8,838 nt of DNA from DASVEE01 sp036399695 (lineage in GTDB: Bacteria > Acidobacteriota > Thermoanaerobaculia > Gp7-AA8): assembly GCA_036399695.1 (NCBI GenBank), contig DASWMP010000409.1:1-8838 (forward strand), read 5' to 3'. The notes under the pieces were generated by a model. The model searched no databases and had not been told where the DNA came from. It worked only from the letters and a program-made list of their open reading frames with translations. Numbering within the stretch: position 1 is the first letter of the stretch; every line of letters starts with the position of its first letter. A program made the position numbers and the translations under genes. Shown here piece by piece: positions 1 through 6,122 of this stretch.

Positions 1-115
1 GAGGATGGCTGCGCTCGGCGAACGTCCGCTCCAGCGGAGCCATCCTCAATCCTCAATCCTCAATCCTCAATCCTCAATCCGTTAGCCATCCTCAATCCTC
101 AATCCTCAATCCGTT
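1..115. repeat. Heptamer-armed palindromic intergenic element, copy 1 (left end cut by window)
   Basis: The core hairpin at 8-40 pairs GCTGCGCT (8-15) with AGCGGAGC (33-40), with one G·G mismatch at the fourth pair. The stem continues outward as GAGGATG (1-7) against CATCCTC (41-47), all seven bases pairing. The right arm is AGCCAT, five CCTCAAT heptamers (44-78) and CCGTT. The same arm then repeats at 84-115 with three heptamers. The left arm runs off the window. Core sequence and layout match the elements at 2422-2528 and 3939-4030, although the heptamer differs. No protein-coding signal is seen. It ends about 15 bases before the putative promoter of the transporter gene. Function is unknown; a mobile hairpin element or a slippage-grown microsatellite around a hairpin are both possible. 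Confidence 0.85.
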
Positions 116-129
116 CGCGCCGCCGCCGG

Positions 130-135
130 TAGAAT
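130..135 (+). promoter_or_regulatory. Putative -10 box (TAGAAT) of a leaderless promoter
   Basis: TAGAAT lies six bases before the GTG start at 142, so transcription would begin at or next to the start codon. No Shine-Dalgarno sequence is present in that gap. No convincing -35 hexamer sits 17 bases upstream, where the heptamer array ends. The same arrangement occurs before the starts at 6833 and 8728, which strengthens the call. Confidence 0.5.
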
Positions 136-141
136 GCGCGC

Positions 142-1005
142 GTGAATGAGCGGCGTACCGGTCTTCTGTTCATCGTCCTGGCGGCGATCCTCTGGTCGAC
201 GGGCGGGATCGGCATCAAGGCGATCGTCGATCCGCCGCTGAAGGTCACGTTTTACCGGTCGCTGTTTGCCGCCATCGCGTTGCTGCTGGCTTTCGGGCGG
301 AACGTCTGGGGCGTGCGCCGCTGGAAGTCGACGCCGCTCTTCGCCGGCGCCATCCTCAGTTATGCGATCTGTCTGGCGACGTTCGTCACCGCCACCAAGT
401 GGACCACCGCCGCCAACGCCATCTTCCTGCAGTACGCCGGCGTCGTCTGGGTGATGCTGCTCTCGCCGCTGGTGCTGAAGGAGGCGATGCGCGCCCGCGA
501 CGCCATCGCCATCGCCGTCGCCCTCTCGGGCATGGCGTTGTTCTTCGTCGGACGCTTCGAGACGCGCGGCATGGCCGGCAACGCCATGGCCATCGTCTCG
601 AGCATCTTCTTCGCCATGCTGATCCTGCTCCTCCGCCGCGAGCACGACGCCGCGCAGTCGGCGATCACCTGGGGCAACATCTTCATCGCCGTGGCGCTCC
701 TGCCCTTCGTCTACCAGGACCTCCGGCTCACGCTGAAGTCGTTCGCCGTGCTCGCGCTCCTCGGCGTGTTCCAGATCGCGCTCGCCTACGTCCTCTTCGT
801 CAAGGGCCTGCAGTACGTGACGGCCACGCAGGCCTCGCTCACCGGGATGCTCGAGCCGGTCGCGAACCCGGTCTGGGTGCTGCTCTTCCTCGGCGAGCAG
901 CCGTCGCTCTACGCCATCGCCGGCGCGGCCATCGTGCTCGCCGCCATCGCCTGGCACACGGTGGCCGCACCGCCGGCGCACGCCGAGATGCTGCCGCCGG
1001 ATTAG
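142..1005 (+). CDS. EamA/DMT family transporter, 10 TM
   Basis: Inner-membrane carrier of the drug/metabolite transporter superfamily, 287 aa, the usual length. Two EamA repeats are visible, at about residues 7-137 and 145-272, each with five hydrophobic segments (first repeat near 8-28, 37-52, 66-84, 92-112, 119-137). The second repeat carries the typical motif around residues 233-253, with TGMLEPV followed by LFLGEQPS; the family's conserved glutamates are at 238 and 252. The start is GTG at 142, because the ATG at 134 runs into a stop at once and a TAGAAT box sits six bases upstream of the GTG. The aldehyde dehydrogenase begins only 12-30 bases after its stop, so the two are probably co-transcribed. 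Members export or import amino acids, amines and other metabolites. Substrate cannot be assigned from sequence; given the neighbours, an amine or amino-acid substrate is an inference only. Confidence 0.9.
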   Translation: MNERRTGLLFIVLAAILWSTGGIGIKAIVDPPLKVTFYRSLFAAIALLLAFGRNVWGVRRWKSTPLFAGAILSYAICLATFVTATKWTTAANAIFLQYAGVVWVMLLSPLVLKEAMRARDAIAIAVALSGMALFFVGRFETRGMAGNAMAIVSSIFFAMLILLLRREHDAAQSAITWGNIFIAVALLPFVYQDLRLTLKSFAVLALLGVFQIALAYVLFVKGLQYVTATQASLTGMLEPVANPVWVLLFLGEQPSLYAIAGAAIVLAAIAWHTVAAPPAHAEMLPPD

Positions 1006-1017
1006 GCGGCAACACGC

Positions 1018-2409
1018 TTGCAGACACGACGGCTCGTGACCACCACGCTGATCGAGCCTGCAACCGGCGAGACACTGACGACTGTCCCGCAGCACGAGGC
1101 AGGCGACGTCGAACGGATCGTGCGGGCCGCCGAAAAGGCGTTCGCCCCCGGCAGTCCGTGGCGCAAGTTGTCGACGAAGGAGCGCGCGCGACTCCTGCTC
1201 CGCCTCTCCACGCTGATCCGGGAGAACGGCGACGAGCTGGCGCGCAGCGAAGCGCGGAACGTCGGCAAACCGATCCGCGACGCGCGCGACGAAGTATCGC
1301 TCGCCGCCGACTGCTTCGAGTTCTACGCCGGTGCCACGAACAAGATCGGCGGGCAGACCATCCCCGGCGCCGCGCCGGGGGTGCTGATGTCGTTCCGCGA
1401 GCCGGTCGGCGTCTGCGGCATCATCGTCCCCTGGAACTTCCCGATCGCCATCACCTCCTGGAAATCGGCGCCGGCGCTGGCGATGGGCAACACGGTCGTC
1501 CTCAAGCCTGCCGAGCAGACGCCGCTCACCGCCATCCGCCTCGGCGAGCTCGCCCTGGAAGCGGGGTTCCCCGAGGGCGTCTTTACGATCCTCACGGGCT
1601 CCGGGTCCGTGGTCGGTGACGCGCTGGTGCGCCATCGCGCCGTGCGGAAGATCTCGTTCACCGGCTCGACCGAAGTCGGCGCGAACGTGATGCGCATCGC
1701 CGCCGACGACATCAAGCGGGTGACGCTGGAACTGGGCGGGAAATCGGCGAACATCGTCTTCGACGACTGCGACTTCGACCGCGCCGTGGCCTCGGCCGTC
1801 GGCAGCTCACTCGGCAACGCCGGCCAGGACTGCTGCGCGCGCAGCCGCATCCTCGTCCAGCAATCGCTCTACGACCGCTTCACGAAAGCGCTCGTCGAAG
1901 CCTTTGACAAAGTGAAAGTCGGCGATCCGCTCGACGACGCCACGGAGATGGGCCCGCTCGTCACCTCCGCCCACTGCGACCGGGTGATGGGCTACGTCGA
2001 ACAGGGGCGCAGCGAAGGGGCGACGCTCGCCACGGGCGGCTCGCACGACGGCTGCTTCGCCAAACCGACGGTCTTCCTCGACGCCAAACCGGAGATGGCC
2101 ATCGTGCGCGAAGAGATCTTCGGGCCGGTCGTGGCCGTGATGCCTTTCCGCGACGAAGAGGACGGCATCCGCATGGCCAACGACAGCGTCTACGGCCTCT
2201 CCGGCTCGATCTGGACCCGCGACATCGGCCGCGCCATGCGCGTGGCCCGCGCCTTCCAGACCGGCAACATCTCGATCAATTCCGGCTCGAGCGTCCACCT
2301 CGAAGCCCCCTTCGGCGGCGTCAAGAAAAGCGGCGTAGGCCGCGAGCTCGGACTGCAGGCGCTGGAGCACTATACGGAGTGGAAGACCGTGTATATAGAC
2401 GTGACGTGA
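1018..2409 (+). CDS. Aldehyde dehydrogenase family protein (NAD(P)+-dependent)
   Basis: Oxidises an aldehyde to its carboxylate with NAD(P)+ in the cytoplasm. All hallmark motifs are present, numbered from the TTG start: PWNFP at 138-142 with oxyanion Asn140, KPAEQTP at 163-169 (cofactor lysine), FTGSTEVG at 214-221 (Rossmann loop), ELGGKS at 238-243 with general base Glu238, GQDCC at 269-273 with catalytic Cys272, and EEIFGPV at 365-371. The length (463 aa) is slightly below the usual 480-500. The start is uncertain: TTG at 1018 has a weak AGGCGG 8 bases before it, and an in-frame GTG at 1036 would give a protein starting MTTTLIEP. It follows the transporter closely and precedes a GS-like ligase and an SDR. 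That neighbourhood suggests gamma-glutamyl-aminoaldehyde or another amine-derived aldehyde as substrate (PuuC/AldC-like). The family assignment is certain; the substrate is inferred. Confidence 0.93.
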   Translation: MQTRRLVTTTLIEPATGETLTTVPQHEAGDVERIVRAAEKAFAPGSPWRKLSTKERARLLLRLSTLIRENGDELARSEARNVGKPIRDARDEVSLAADCFEFYAGATNKIGGQTIPGAAPGVLMSFREPVGVCGIIVPWNFPIAITSWKSAPALAMGNTVVLKPAEQTPLTAIRLGELALEAGFPEGVFTILTGSGSVVGDALVRHRAVRKISFTGSTEVGANVMRIAADDIKRVTLELGGKSANIVFDDCDFDRAVASAVGSSLGNAGQDCCARSRILVQQSLYDRFTKALVEAFDKVKVGDPLDDATEMGPLVTSAHCDRVMGYVEQGRSEGATLATGGSHDGCFAKPTVFLDAKPEMAIVREEIFGPVVAVMPFRDEEDGIRMANDSVYGLSGSIWTRDIGRAMRVARAFQTGNISINSGSSVHLEAPFGGVKKSGVGRELGLQALEHYTEWKTVYIDVT

Positions 2410-2421
2410 AGCGGGTGAGGC

Positions 2422-2528
2422 GGTTGTTGGTTTTGGGTTGTTGGTGCTCCGCTACACAAGGCTCCTCGCATAGCGCAGCACCAAACACCAAAAACCAACA
2501 ACCAACAACCAACAACCAACAACCAAAC
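2422..2528. repeat. Heptamer-armed palindromic intergenic element, copy 2 (core inverted)
   Basis: The core at 2446-2479 pairs GCTCCGCT with AGCGCAGC, leaving a C·C mismatch at the fourth pair. Read on the minus strand it becomes GCTGCGCT…AGCGGAGC, the same polarity as the plus strand of copies 1 and 3. The right arm (2480-2528) is seven uninterrupted heptamers of form ACCAANN, in which only the last two bases vary (AC, AA, CA four times, AC). The left arm (2422-2445) is three heptamers of form GGTTNTN plus GGT. The arms are complementary, so the whole element can fold into a long imperfect hairpin. It fills most of the 139-base gap between the aldehyde dehydrogenase and the ligase and ends 20 bases before the ligase start. 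Confidence 0.9.
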
Positions 2529-2548
2529 TAAACGACGATGCACGCACA

Positions 2549-3922
2549 ATGACCGGCCTCATCGACCTCGACCACCTCAAGCGTCTCGTCGCCGACGGCG
2601 ACATCGAGACGATTCTCGTCGTCTTTCCCGACATGTACGGGCGGCTCGTGGGCAAGCGCATCGTGGCGCGCTTCTTCCTCGACGACGTGGCCGAGCATGG
2701 GATGCATGCGTGCGATTACCTGCTGGCGTGCGACATGGACATGGACCCGGTGCCGGGCTACAAGTTCACGAGCTGGGCGAAGGGGTACGGCGACTTTCAT
2801 CCCGTTCCTGACTGGGCCACGATGCGCGTGGCCTCCTGGCAGGAGAAGACGGCCATCGTCCTCTGCGACGTGCAGGAGGAAGAGAGCGAAGCGCTCGTCC
2901 CCTACGCGCCGCGCAGCATCCTGCGCAAGCAGCTCGCCCGCGCCGCGGAGCAGGGCTACACGGCCATGGCCGCCTCGGAGCTGGAGCTCTACGTCTTCAA
3001 GGATTCGTACGAAGACGTGGCGCAGAAGCAGTTCGTCGGCCTCGAGCCGATCGGCCGCCTGATCGAGGACTACCACATCTTCCAGGGCACCAAGGAAGAG
3101 TTCCTCATCGCCAAGATCCGCCAGCATCTCGAGAAGAGCGGCATCCCGGTCGAGTCGTCGAAGGGTGAATGGGGACCGGGCCAGCAGGAGATCGGCCTCC
3201 GCTACGCCGAAGCGCTGGAGATGGCCGACCGCCACGTGCTCTACAAGCATGCAGCAAAGGAGATCGCCTGGTCGTGCGGCAAGGCCGTGACGTTCATGGC
3301 CAAGTGGGACGAGCGCTACGCGGGGTCGAGCTGCCACATCCACCTCTCGCTCTGGGACAAGAAGGGCAAGCCGCTCTTCGCCGGTGACGACCACCTCGGC
3401 CCGATCCGCTGCAGCCCCACCTTCCGCTGGTTTCTCGGCGGGTGGATGGCCCACATGCGCGAGCTCTTCGCCTTCTTCGCTCCCTACCCGGCGTCGTACA
3501 AGCGCTACGTCCCCGGCTCGTTCGCCCCGACCGGCATCGCCTGGAGCTACGACAACCGCACCGCCGGCTTCCGCATCGTCGGCCACGACGCGTCCCTGCG
3601 CATCGAATGCCGCACCGCGGGCGCCGATGCCAACCCCTACCTCGCCTTCGCCGCCGCCCTGGCCGCTGGCTTGGACGGCATCGAGAAGCAGACCGAGCCC
3701 CCCGAGGCCTTCGAAGGCGACGTCTACGCCGCGCAGAACCTCCCCCAGGTCCCCCACAACCTTAAGGATTCGATCCAGGCGCTCGAAGAAAGCACGTTCG
3801 CGCGCGAAGCCCTCGGCGAAGAGGTCGTCGAGCATTACCTCCACTTCTTCAAGACGGAACAGCGCAAGTTCGACGCGGTCGTGACGGACTGGGAACGGCG
3901 CCGGTATTTCGAGCAAGCGTAG
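2549..3922 (+). CDS. Glutamine-synthetase-family ligase, probably gamma-glutamyl-amine synthetase (GlnA3/GlnA4/PuuA-like)
   Basis: ATP-dependent glutamate-amine ligase of the GS fold, 457 aa, full length. The N-terminal beta-grasp domain spans about 1-110 and the catalytic domain 115-457. Metal and substrate motifs are intact: SELELYVF (143-150), GPGQQEI (209-215), the HxHxS motif at 263-267 within GSSCHIHLSLW, SYKRYVPGSFAP (316-327) and the ADANPYLAF stretch at 359-367. Two canonical GlnA features are missing. The DGSS loop that holds ammonium in true GS is replaced by CDMDMDPVPGY (61-71), and no adenylylatable NLYxLP tyrosine site is seen near the C terminus. Both fit ligases that use an organic amine (putrescine-type polyamine or ethanolamine) rather than ammonia. 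The neighbouring ALDH and SDR support amine catabolism. No clear Shine-Dalgarno precedes ATG 2549. Family is certain; the amine is not known. Confidence 0.9.
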   Translation: MTGLIDLDHLKRLVADGDIETILVVFPDMYGRLVGKRIVARFFLDDVAEHGMHACDYLLACDMDMDPVPGYKFTSWAKGYGDFHPVPDWATMRVASWQEKTAIVLCDVQEEESEALVPYAPRSILRKQLARAAEQGYTAMAASELELYVFKDSYEDVAQKQFVGLEPIGRLIEDYHIFQGTKEEFLIAKIRQHLEKSGIPVESSKGEWGPGQQEIGLRYAEALEMADRHVLYKHAAKEIAWSCGKAVTFMAKWDERYAGSSCHIHLSLWDKKGKPLFAGDDHLGPIRCSPTFRWFLGGWMAHMRELFAFFAPYPASYKRYVPGSFAPTGIAWSYDNRTAGFRIVGHDASLRIECRTAGADANPYLAFAAALAAGLDGIEKQTEPPEAFEGDVYAAQNLPQVPHNLKDSIQALEESTFAREALGEEVVEHYLHFFKTEQRKFDAVVTDWERRRYFEQA

Positions 3923-3938
3923 CGAAAGGCAGAGACAG

Positions 3939-4030
3939 TTTTTGGTTTTTGGTTGTTGGTTGTTGGTGCTGCGCTCGGCGAGGCTTTCGCGTAGCGGAGC
4001 ACCAAAAACCAAAACCAACAACCAACAACA
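3939..4030. repeat. Heptamer-armed palindromic intergenic element, copy 3
   Basis: The core at 3968-4000 pairs GCTGCGCT with AGCGGAGC and has the same G·G mismatch as copy 1; the loop is rich in CGGCGAGGC. The left arm is GGTTTTT, GGTTGTT twice and GGT (3944-3967). The right arm is ACCAAAA, a six-base variant and two ACCAACA units (4001-4027). The arms are nearly the same as in copy 2, but the core lies in the opposite orientation. The element fills the 120-base gap between ligase and SDR, and its right edge runs directly into the SDR ribosome binding site. Confidence 0.9.
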
Positions 4031-4032
4031 AC

Positions 4033-4036
4033 GAGG
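4033..4036 (+). promoter_or_regulatory. Ribosome binding site of the SDR gene
   Basis: GAGG lies six bases before ATG 4043 and only two bases after the end of the palindromic element. It fixes the SDR start. If the long hairpin forms in mRNA, it would sit directly against this site. Confidence 0.65.
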
Positions 4037-4042
4037 TAACCA

Positions 4043-4816
4043 ATGCGTCTAGCCAACAAAGTCGCCCTAATCACCGGCGGCGCCTCCGGCATCGGGAAGG
4101 CGTCGTGCCTTCGGTTCGCGCAGGAAGGGGCCAAAGTCGTGGTCGTCGATCTGAAGCAGGAGGCGGCGCAGGCGACGGTCGATGAGATCCGGGCCGCGGG
4201 AGGGGAAGCGGCGGCCTTCGCGGCGGACGTCTCGAAGGCGAAGGACGCCGAGGGGATGACGCGGTTCGCCGAGGAGACGTATGGCGCGCTCCATGTGGCG
4301 TTCAACAACGCCGGCGTCTTCCACAACGACGACACCAGCGTCACCGAGACCTCGGAAGAGATCTGGGACATGGTCATCGACGTCAACCTGAAGGGGGTCT
4401 TCTTCGGGTGCAAGTACCAGATCCCGGCCATGCTCCGCGCCGGCGGCGGCTCCATCATCAATACCGCGTCGTTCGTGGCCATCATGGGCGCGGCGGTGCC
4501 GCAGATCGCCTACACCGCCAGCAAGGGGGGCGTCCTGGCGATGACCCGCGAGATCGCGGTGGAGTTCGCGAGGAAGAACATCCGGGCGAACTCGCTCTGC
4601 CCCGGGCCGGTGGAAACGCCGCTCCTGGCGGAGCTGCTGGCCGATCCGGCCCGGCGCAACCGGCGTCTGGTGCACATCCCGCCCGGACGCTTCGCGAGGG
4701 CGGAGGAGATGGCCAACGCGGCCCTGTTCCTGGCGAGCGATGAGGCGTCGTACGTGAACGGGACGTCGTTCCTGGTGGACGGCGGGATCACGGGAGCGTA
4801 CATCACGCCGGAGTAG
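4043..4816 (+). CDS. SDR family NAD(P)-dependent oxidoreductase (classical, FabG-like)
   Basis: Cytoplasmic dehydrogenase/reductase of the classical short-chain family, 257 aa, a typical length. The complete set of motifs is visible: cofactor loop TGGASGIG at 11-18, acidic Asp36 at the end of the second strand (favours NAD(H)), NNAG at 88-91, Asn115, Ser143, catalytic Tyr157 in YTASK with Lys161, the PGPVETP segment at 187-193, and a C-terminal SFLVDGGI at 242-249. It is the last gene of the plus-strand run, 120 bases after the ligase. SDRs of this kind accompany GS-like ligase and aldehyde dehydrogenase genes in actinobacterial glnA4/aldC loci (recalled knowledge). The likely role is interconverting an alcohol and a carbonyl intermediate of the amine pathway, but the substrate is not readable. 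Many such proteins are labelled 3-oxoacyl-ACP reductase by default; nothing here indicates fatty-acid synthesis. Confidence 0.92.
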   Translation: MRLANKVALITGGASGIGKASCLRFAQEGAKVVVVDLKQEAAQATVDEIRAAGGEAAAFAADVSKAKDAEGMTRFAEETYGALHVAFNNAGVFHNDDTSVTETSEEIWDMVIDVNLKGVFFGCKYQIPAMLRAGGGSIINTASFVAIMGAAVPQIAYTASKGGVLAMTREIAVEFARKNIRANSLCPGPVETPLLAELLADPARRNRRLVHIPPGRFARAEEMANAALFLASDEASYVNGTSFLVDGGITGAYITPE

Positions 4817-4829
4817 CGGGCGGGGCGGC

Positions 4830-4858
4830 GATTTCGGATTTCCGATTTCCGATTTCCG
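4830..4858. repeat. Short 7-bp tandem array (GATTTCC units)
   Basis: Four consecutive heptamers, GATTTCG and GATTTCC three times, plus a trailing G. They begin 14 bases after the SDR stop. It resembles one arm of the heptamer-armed elements in unit length, but no core hairpin or complementary second arm is seen. The 21-bp array begins within three bases of its end. Confidence 0.8.
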
Positions 4859-4860
4859 GG

Positions 4861-5222
4861 CGCTGCGACGGCGCCGGTGCGCGCGGCAACATCGGTCGGT
4901 GTTGCTGCGACGAGGTCTGTTTTCGCTGCAACAACGTCTGTTCACGCTGCGACGGGCTATGTCTTTCGCTGCAACAGGGTAGGTTTTCCGCTGCAACAGG
5001 GTATGTTTTCGCTGCGACAGGGTATGTTTTCGCCGCGACGACGTCTGTTCACGCTGCAACAGGGCATGTGTTTTCGTCCCGACGACGTCTGTTCACGCTG
5101 CGACAGGGTATGTTTTCGCCGCGACGACGTCTGTTCACGCCCGCGACAGGGTATGTTTTCGCTGCGACGACGTCTGTTTTCACCGCGACACCGTCAATTC
5201 ACAGCGCGACGGCGTCGCTCCC
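4861..5222. repeat. 21-bp tandem repeat array with two alternating unit types
   Basis: About seventeen head-to-tail units, twelve or more exactly 21 bases and the rest 22-23. Type A reads CGCTGC[G/A]ACAGGGTATGTTTT less one base and type B reads CGCYGCGACGACGTCTGTTCA; the first half is shared and the second half differs. Between 5010 and 5180 the types alternate A-B four times, giving a 42-bp higher-order period. Units at both ends are more diverged (4861-4902 and 5181-5222). The array fills most of the 428-base convergent gap between the SDR and the Calx-beta gene. Open frames crossing it are low-complexity and shift frame wherever a unit is 22 or 23 bases, so it is judged non-coding. There are no unique spacers, so it is not CRISPR. 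Confidence 0.9.
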
Positions 5223-5229
5223 CCCCCCC
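5220..5229. repeat. C10 homopolymer tract
   Basis: Ten consecutive C bases lie between the end of the 21-bp array and the Calx-beta stop codon at 5245-5247. The tract is outside both genes, so length changes would not alter a protein. It could also be an assembly weak point. Confidence 0.85.
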
Positions 5230-5244
5230 TCCCGCCCCTCTCCT

Positions 5245-6072
5245 TTACCGGAGCCGCATCGCGGCGCACAGCGCCAGCAGCCCGGCCAGGGCGATCAGCA
5301 TCCACTCCGACAGCGTCGGCACATCCGCGCCGTTCACGGACGCGGCATCGATGATCGTGGCGGTCCTCCGGGTGATGAAGCCCTCGAACAGGTCGGTCGA
5401 TCTGACGACGATGACGAACGTCTCGTCCCCCTCGACGAGGTTGTCGGCGATGACGGGGATGGAGAAGGTCTGGGAACGGTTCTCCCCCTGGAACGTGACG
5501 AGGAACGGCGCCGGCTGGATGTAATCGACTCCCGGGGTGGCAGTGCCGGGCTCGAATTCGACGGAGAAGGTCAGCGGCCCCTCGGTCCGCGCCTGGGTGG
5601 AGATGGTGTACGTCAGGGTGCCGTCGGTCTCCCGTGCGGTGGCGGTGCTGATCTCCGGCCGCCGCTCAGGATCGTCGTCGACGATGACGATGTCTTCATC
5701 GGCATCGAGCTCGATCGTGGCCCCAACGGCGTTCTCCAGCCGCAGCACGAAGAACTCGTCCCGCTCGCTGAATTGGTCGCCAATGACCTGGATGGGGATC
5801 AGCTTTTCGGTCTCACCGGGCGCAAAGACGAGCGTCCCGCTGGTCTCGACGTAGTCGATGCCCGGCCGGGCCGCGCCGTCGAAGAAGGTCCGGTAGTCGA
5901 CCCTGACTTCGGTCCCGCTCGCCGGCGTCAGCCGCACGCCGGCAAAGATGGTGGTGGTCCCGGTGTCCCCCTCCAAATTCTCCCCAGGAGGATCGAAATG
6001 GGTCAAGGTCTGGCCGGAAAGGACAGAAGCGAACAAGGACACCACGAACAACATCAGCCACCGAGCGCGCAT
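5245..6072 (-). CDS. Exported two-Calx-beta-domain protein with IPTL-CTERM-like sorting tail
   Basis: A 275-aa surface or exported protein. Residues 1-20 form a signal peptide (MRARWLMLFVVSLFASVLSG). Two Calx-beta domains follow, at about 28-134 and 139-243. Their hallmarks are PGIDY (70-74) with GTLVFAPGE (79-87) and DEFFVLRLENA (105-115) ending in the acidic IVDDD (130-134); then PGVDY (180-184) and EGDETFVIVV (214-223). Acidic loops imply calcium binding. The tail is VPTLSEW (251-257), a hydrophobic segment (258-270) and a basic MRLR end. This is the IPTLxxWG-CTERM layout recognised by exosortase H-type enzymes, although the usual Gly after Trp is Met258. ATG 6072 is chosen over the upstream ATG 6102 because a GGAGG sits seven bases before it and the signal peptide starts there. 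It lies downstream of the lipoprotein gene on the same strand, separated by an inverted repeat. Role: probably adhesion or cell-envelope structure (inference). Confidence 0.88.
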   Translation of the reverse strand: MRARWLMLFVVSLFASVLSGQTLTHFDPPGENLEGDTGTTTIFAGVRLTPASGTEVRVDYRTFFDGAARPGIDYVETSGTLVFAPGETEKLIPIQVIGDQFSERDEFFVLRLENAVGATIELDADEDIVIVDDDPERRPEISTATARETDGTLTYTISTQARTEGPLTFSVEFEPGTATPGVDYIQPAPFLVTFQGENRSQTFSIPVIADNLVEGDETFVIVVRSTDLFEGFITRRTATIIDAASVNGADVPTLSEWMLIALAGLLALCAAMRLR

Positions 6073-6079
6073 CGACGAG

Positions 6080-6084
6080 CCTCC
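6080..6084 (-). promoter_or_regulatory. Ribosome binding site of the Calx-beta gene
   Basis: GGAGG on the minus strand lies seven bases before ATG 6072. It decides the start in favour of 6072 rather than the in-frame ATG at 6102, which would add ten residues ahead of the signal peptide. Confidence 0.8.
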
Positions 6085-6122
6085 GAACGGGATGCGCGCC
6101 AACGATGCCCGATTCGTGCCTG

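Noticed and set aside
106..1635. Long open frame on the minus strand opposite the transporter and ALDH genes
   Set aside because: Its translation is rich in Arg, Gly, Asp and Glu with no recognisable domain, while the plus strand encodes two intact families. It is a high-GC antisense shadow.
2538..2552. Four-codon leader (MHAQ) whose stop overlaps the ligase start as ATGA
   Set aside because: Too short to distinguish from chance and no ribosome binding site precedes it.
2528..4021. 497-residue minus-strand open frame opposite the GS-like gene
   Set aside because: It spans two palindromic repeats and mirrors a ligase with all motifs intact. No start context or domain supports it.
5204..5218. 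Intrinsic terminator downstream of the Calx-beta gene (small hairpin AGC…GCGAC-GGC-GTCGC)
   Set aside because: The stem is only about five pairs and is formed by a diverged 21-bp unit, and no T-rich tract follows on the minus strand.
4861..5222. CRISPR array
   Set aside because: Units are contiguous with no unique spacers between repeats and no cas gene is present in the window.
4877..5524. Plus-strand open frames across the 21-bp array, extending into the Calx-beta gene antisense
   Set aside because: The 22- and 23-base units break the reading frame inside the array, the peptide is low-complexity, and the second half is antisense to a well-supported gene.
6072..6102. Upstream start of the Calx-beta gene at 6102
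   Set aside because: It would put ten extra residues before the signal peptide, and the GGAGG at 6080-6084 is correctly spaced only for the start at 6072.
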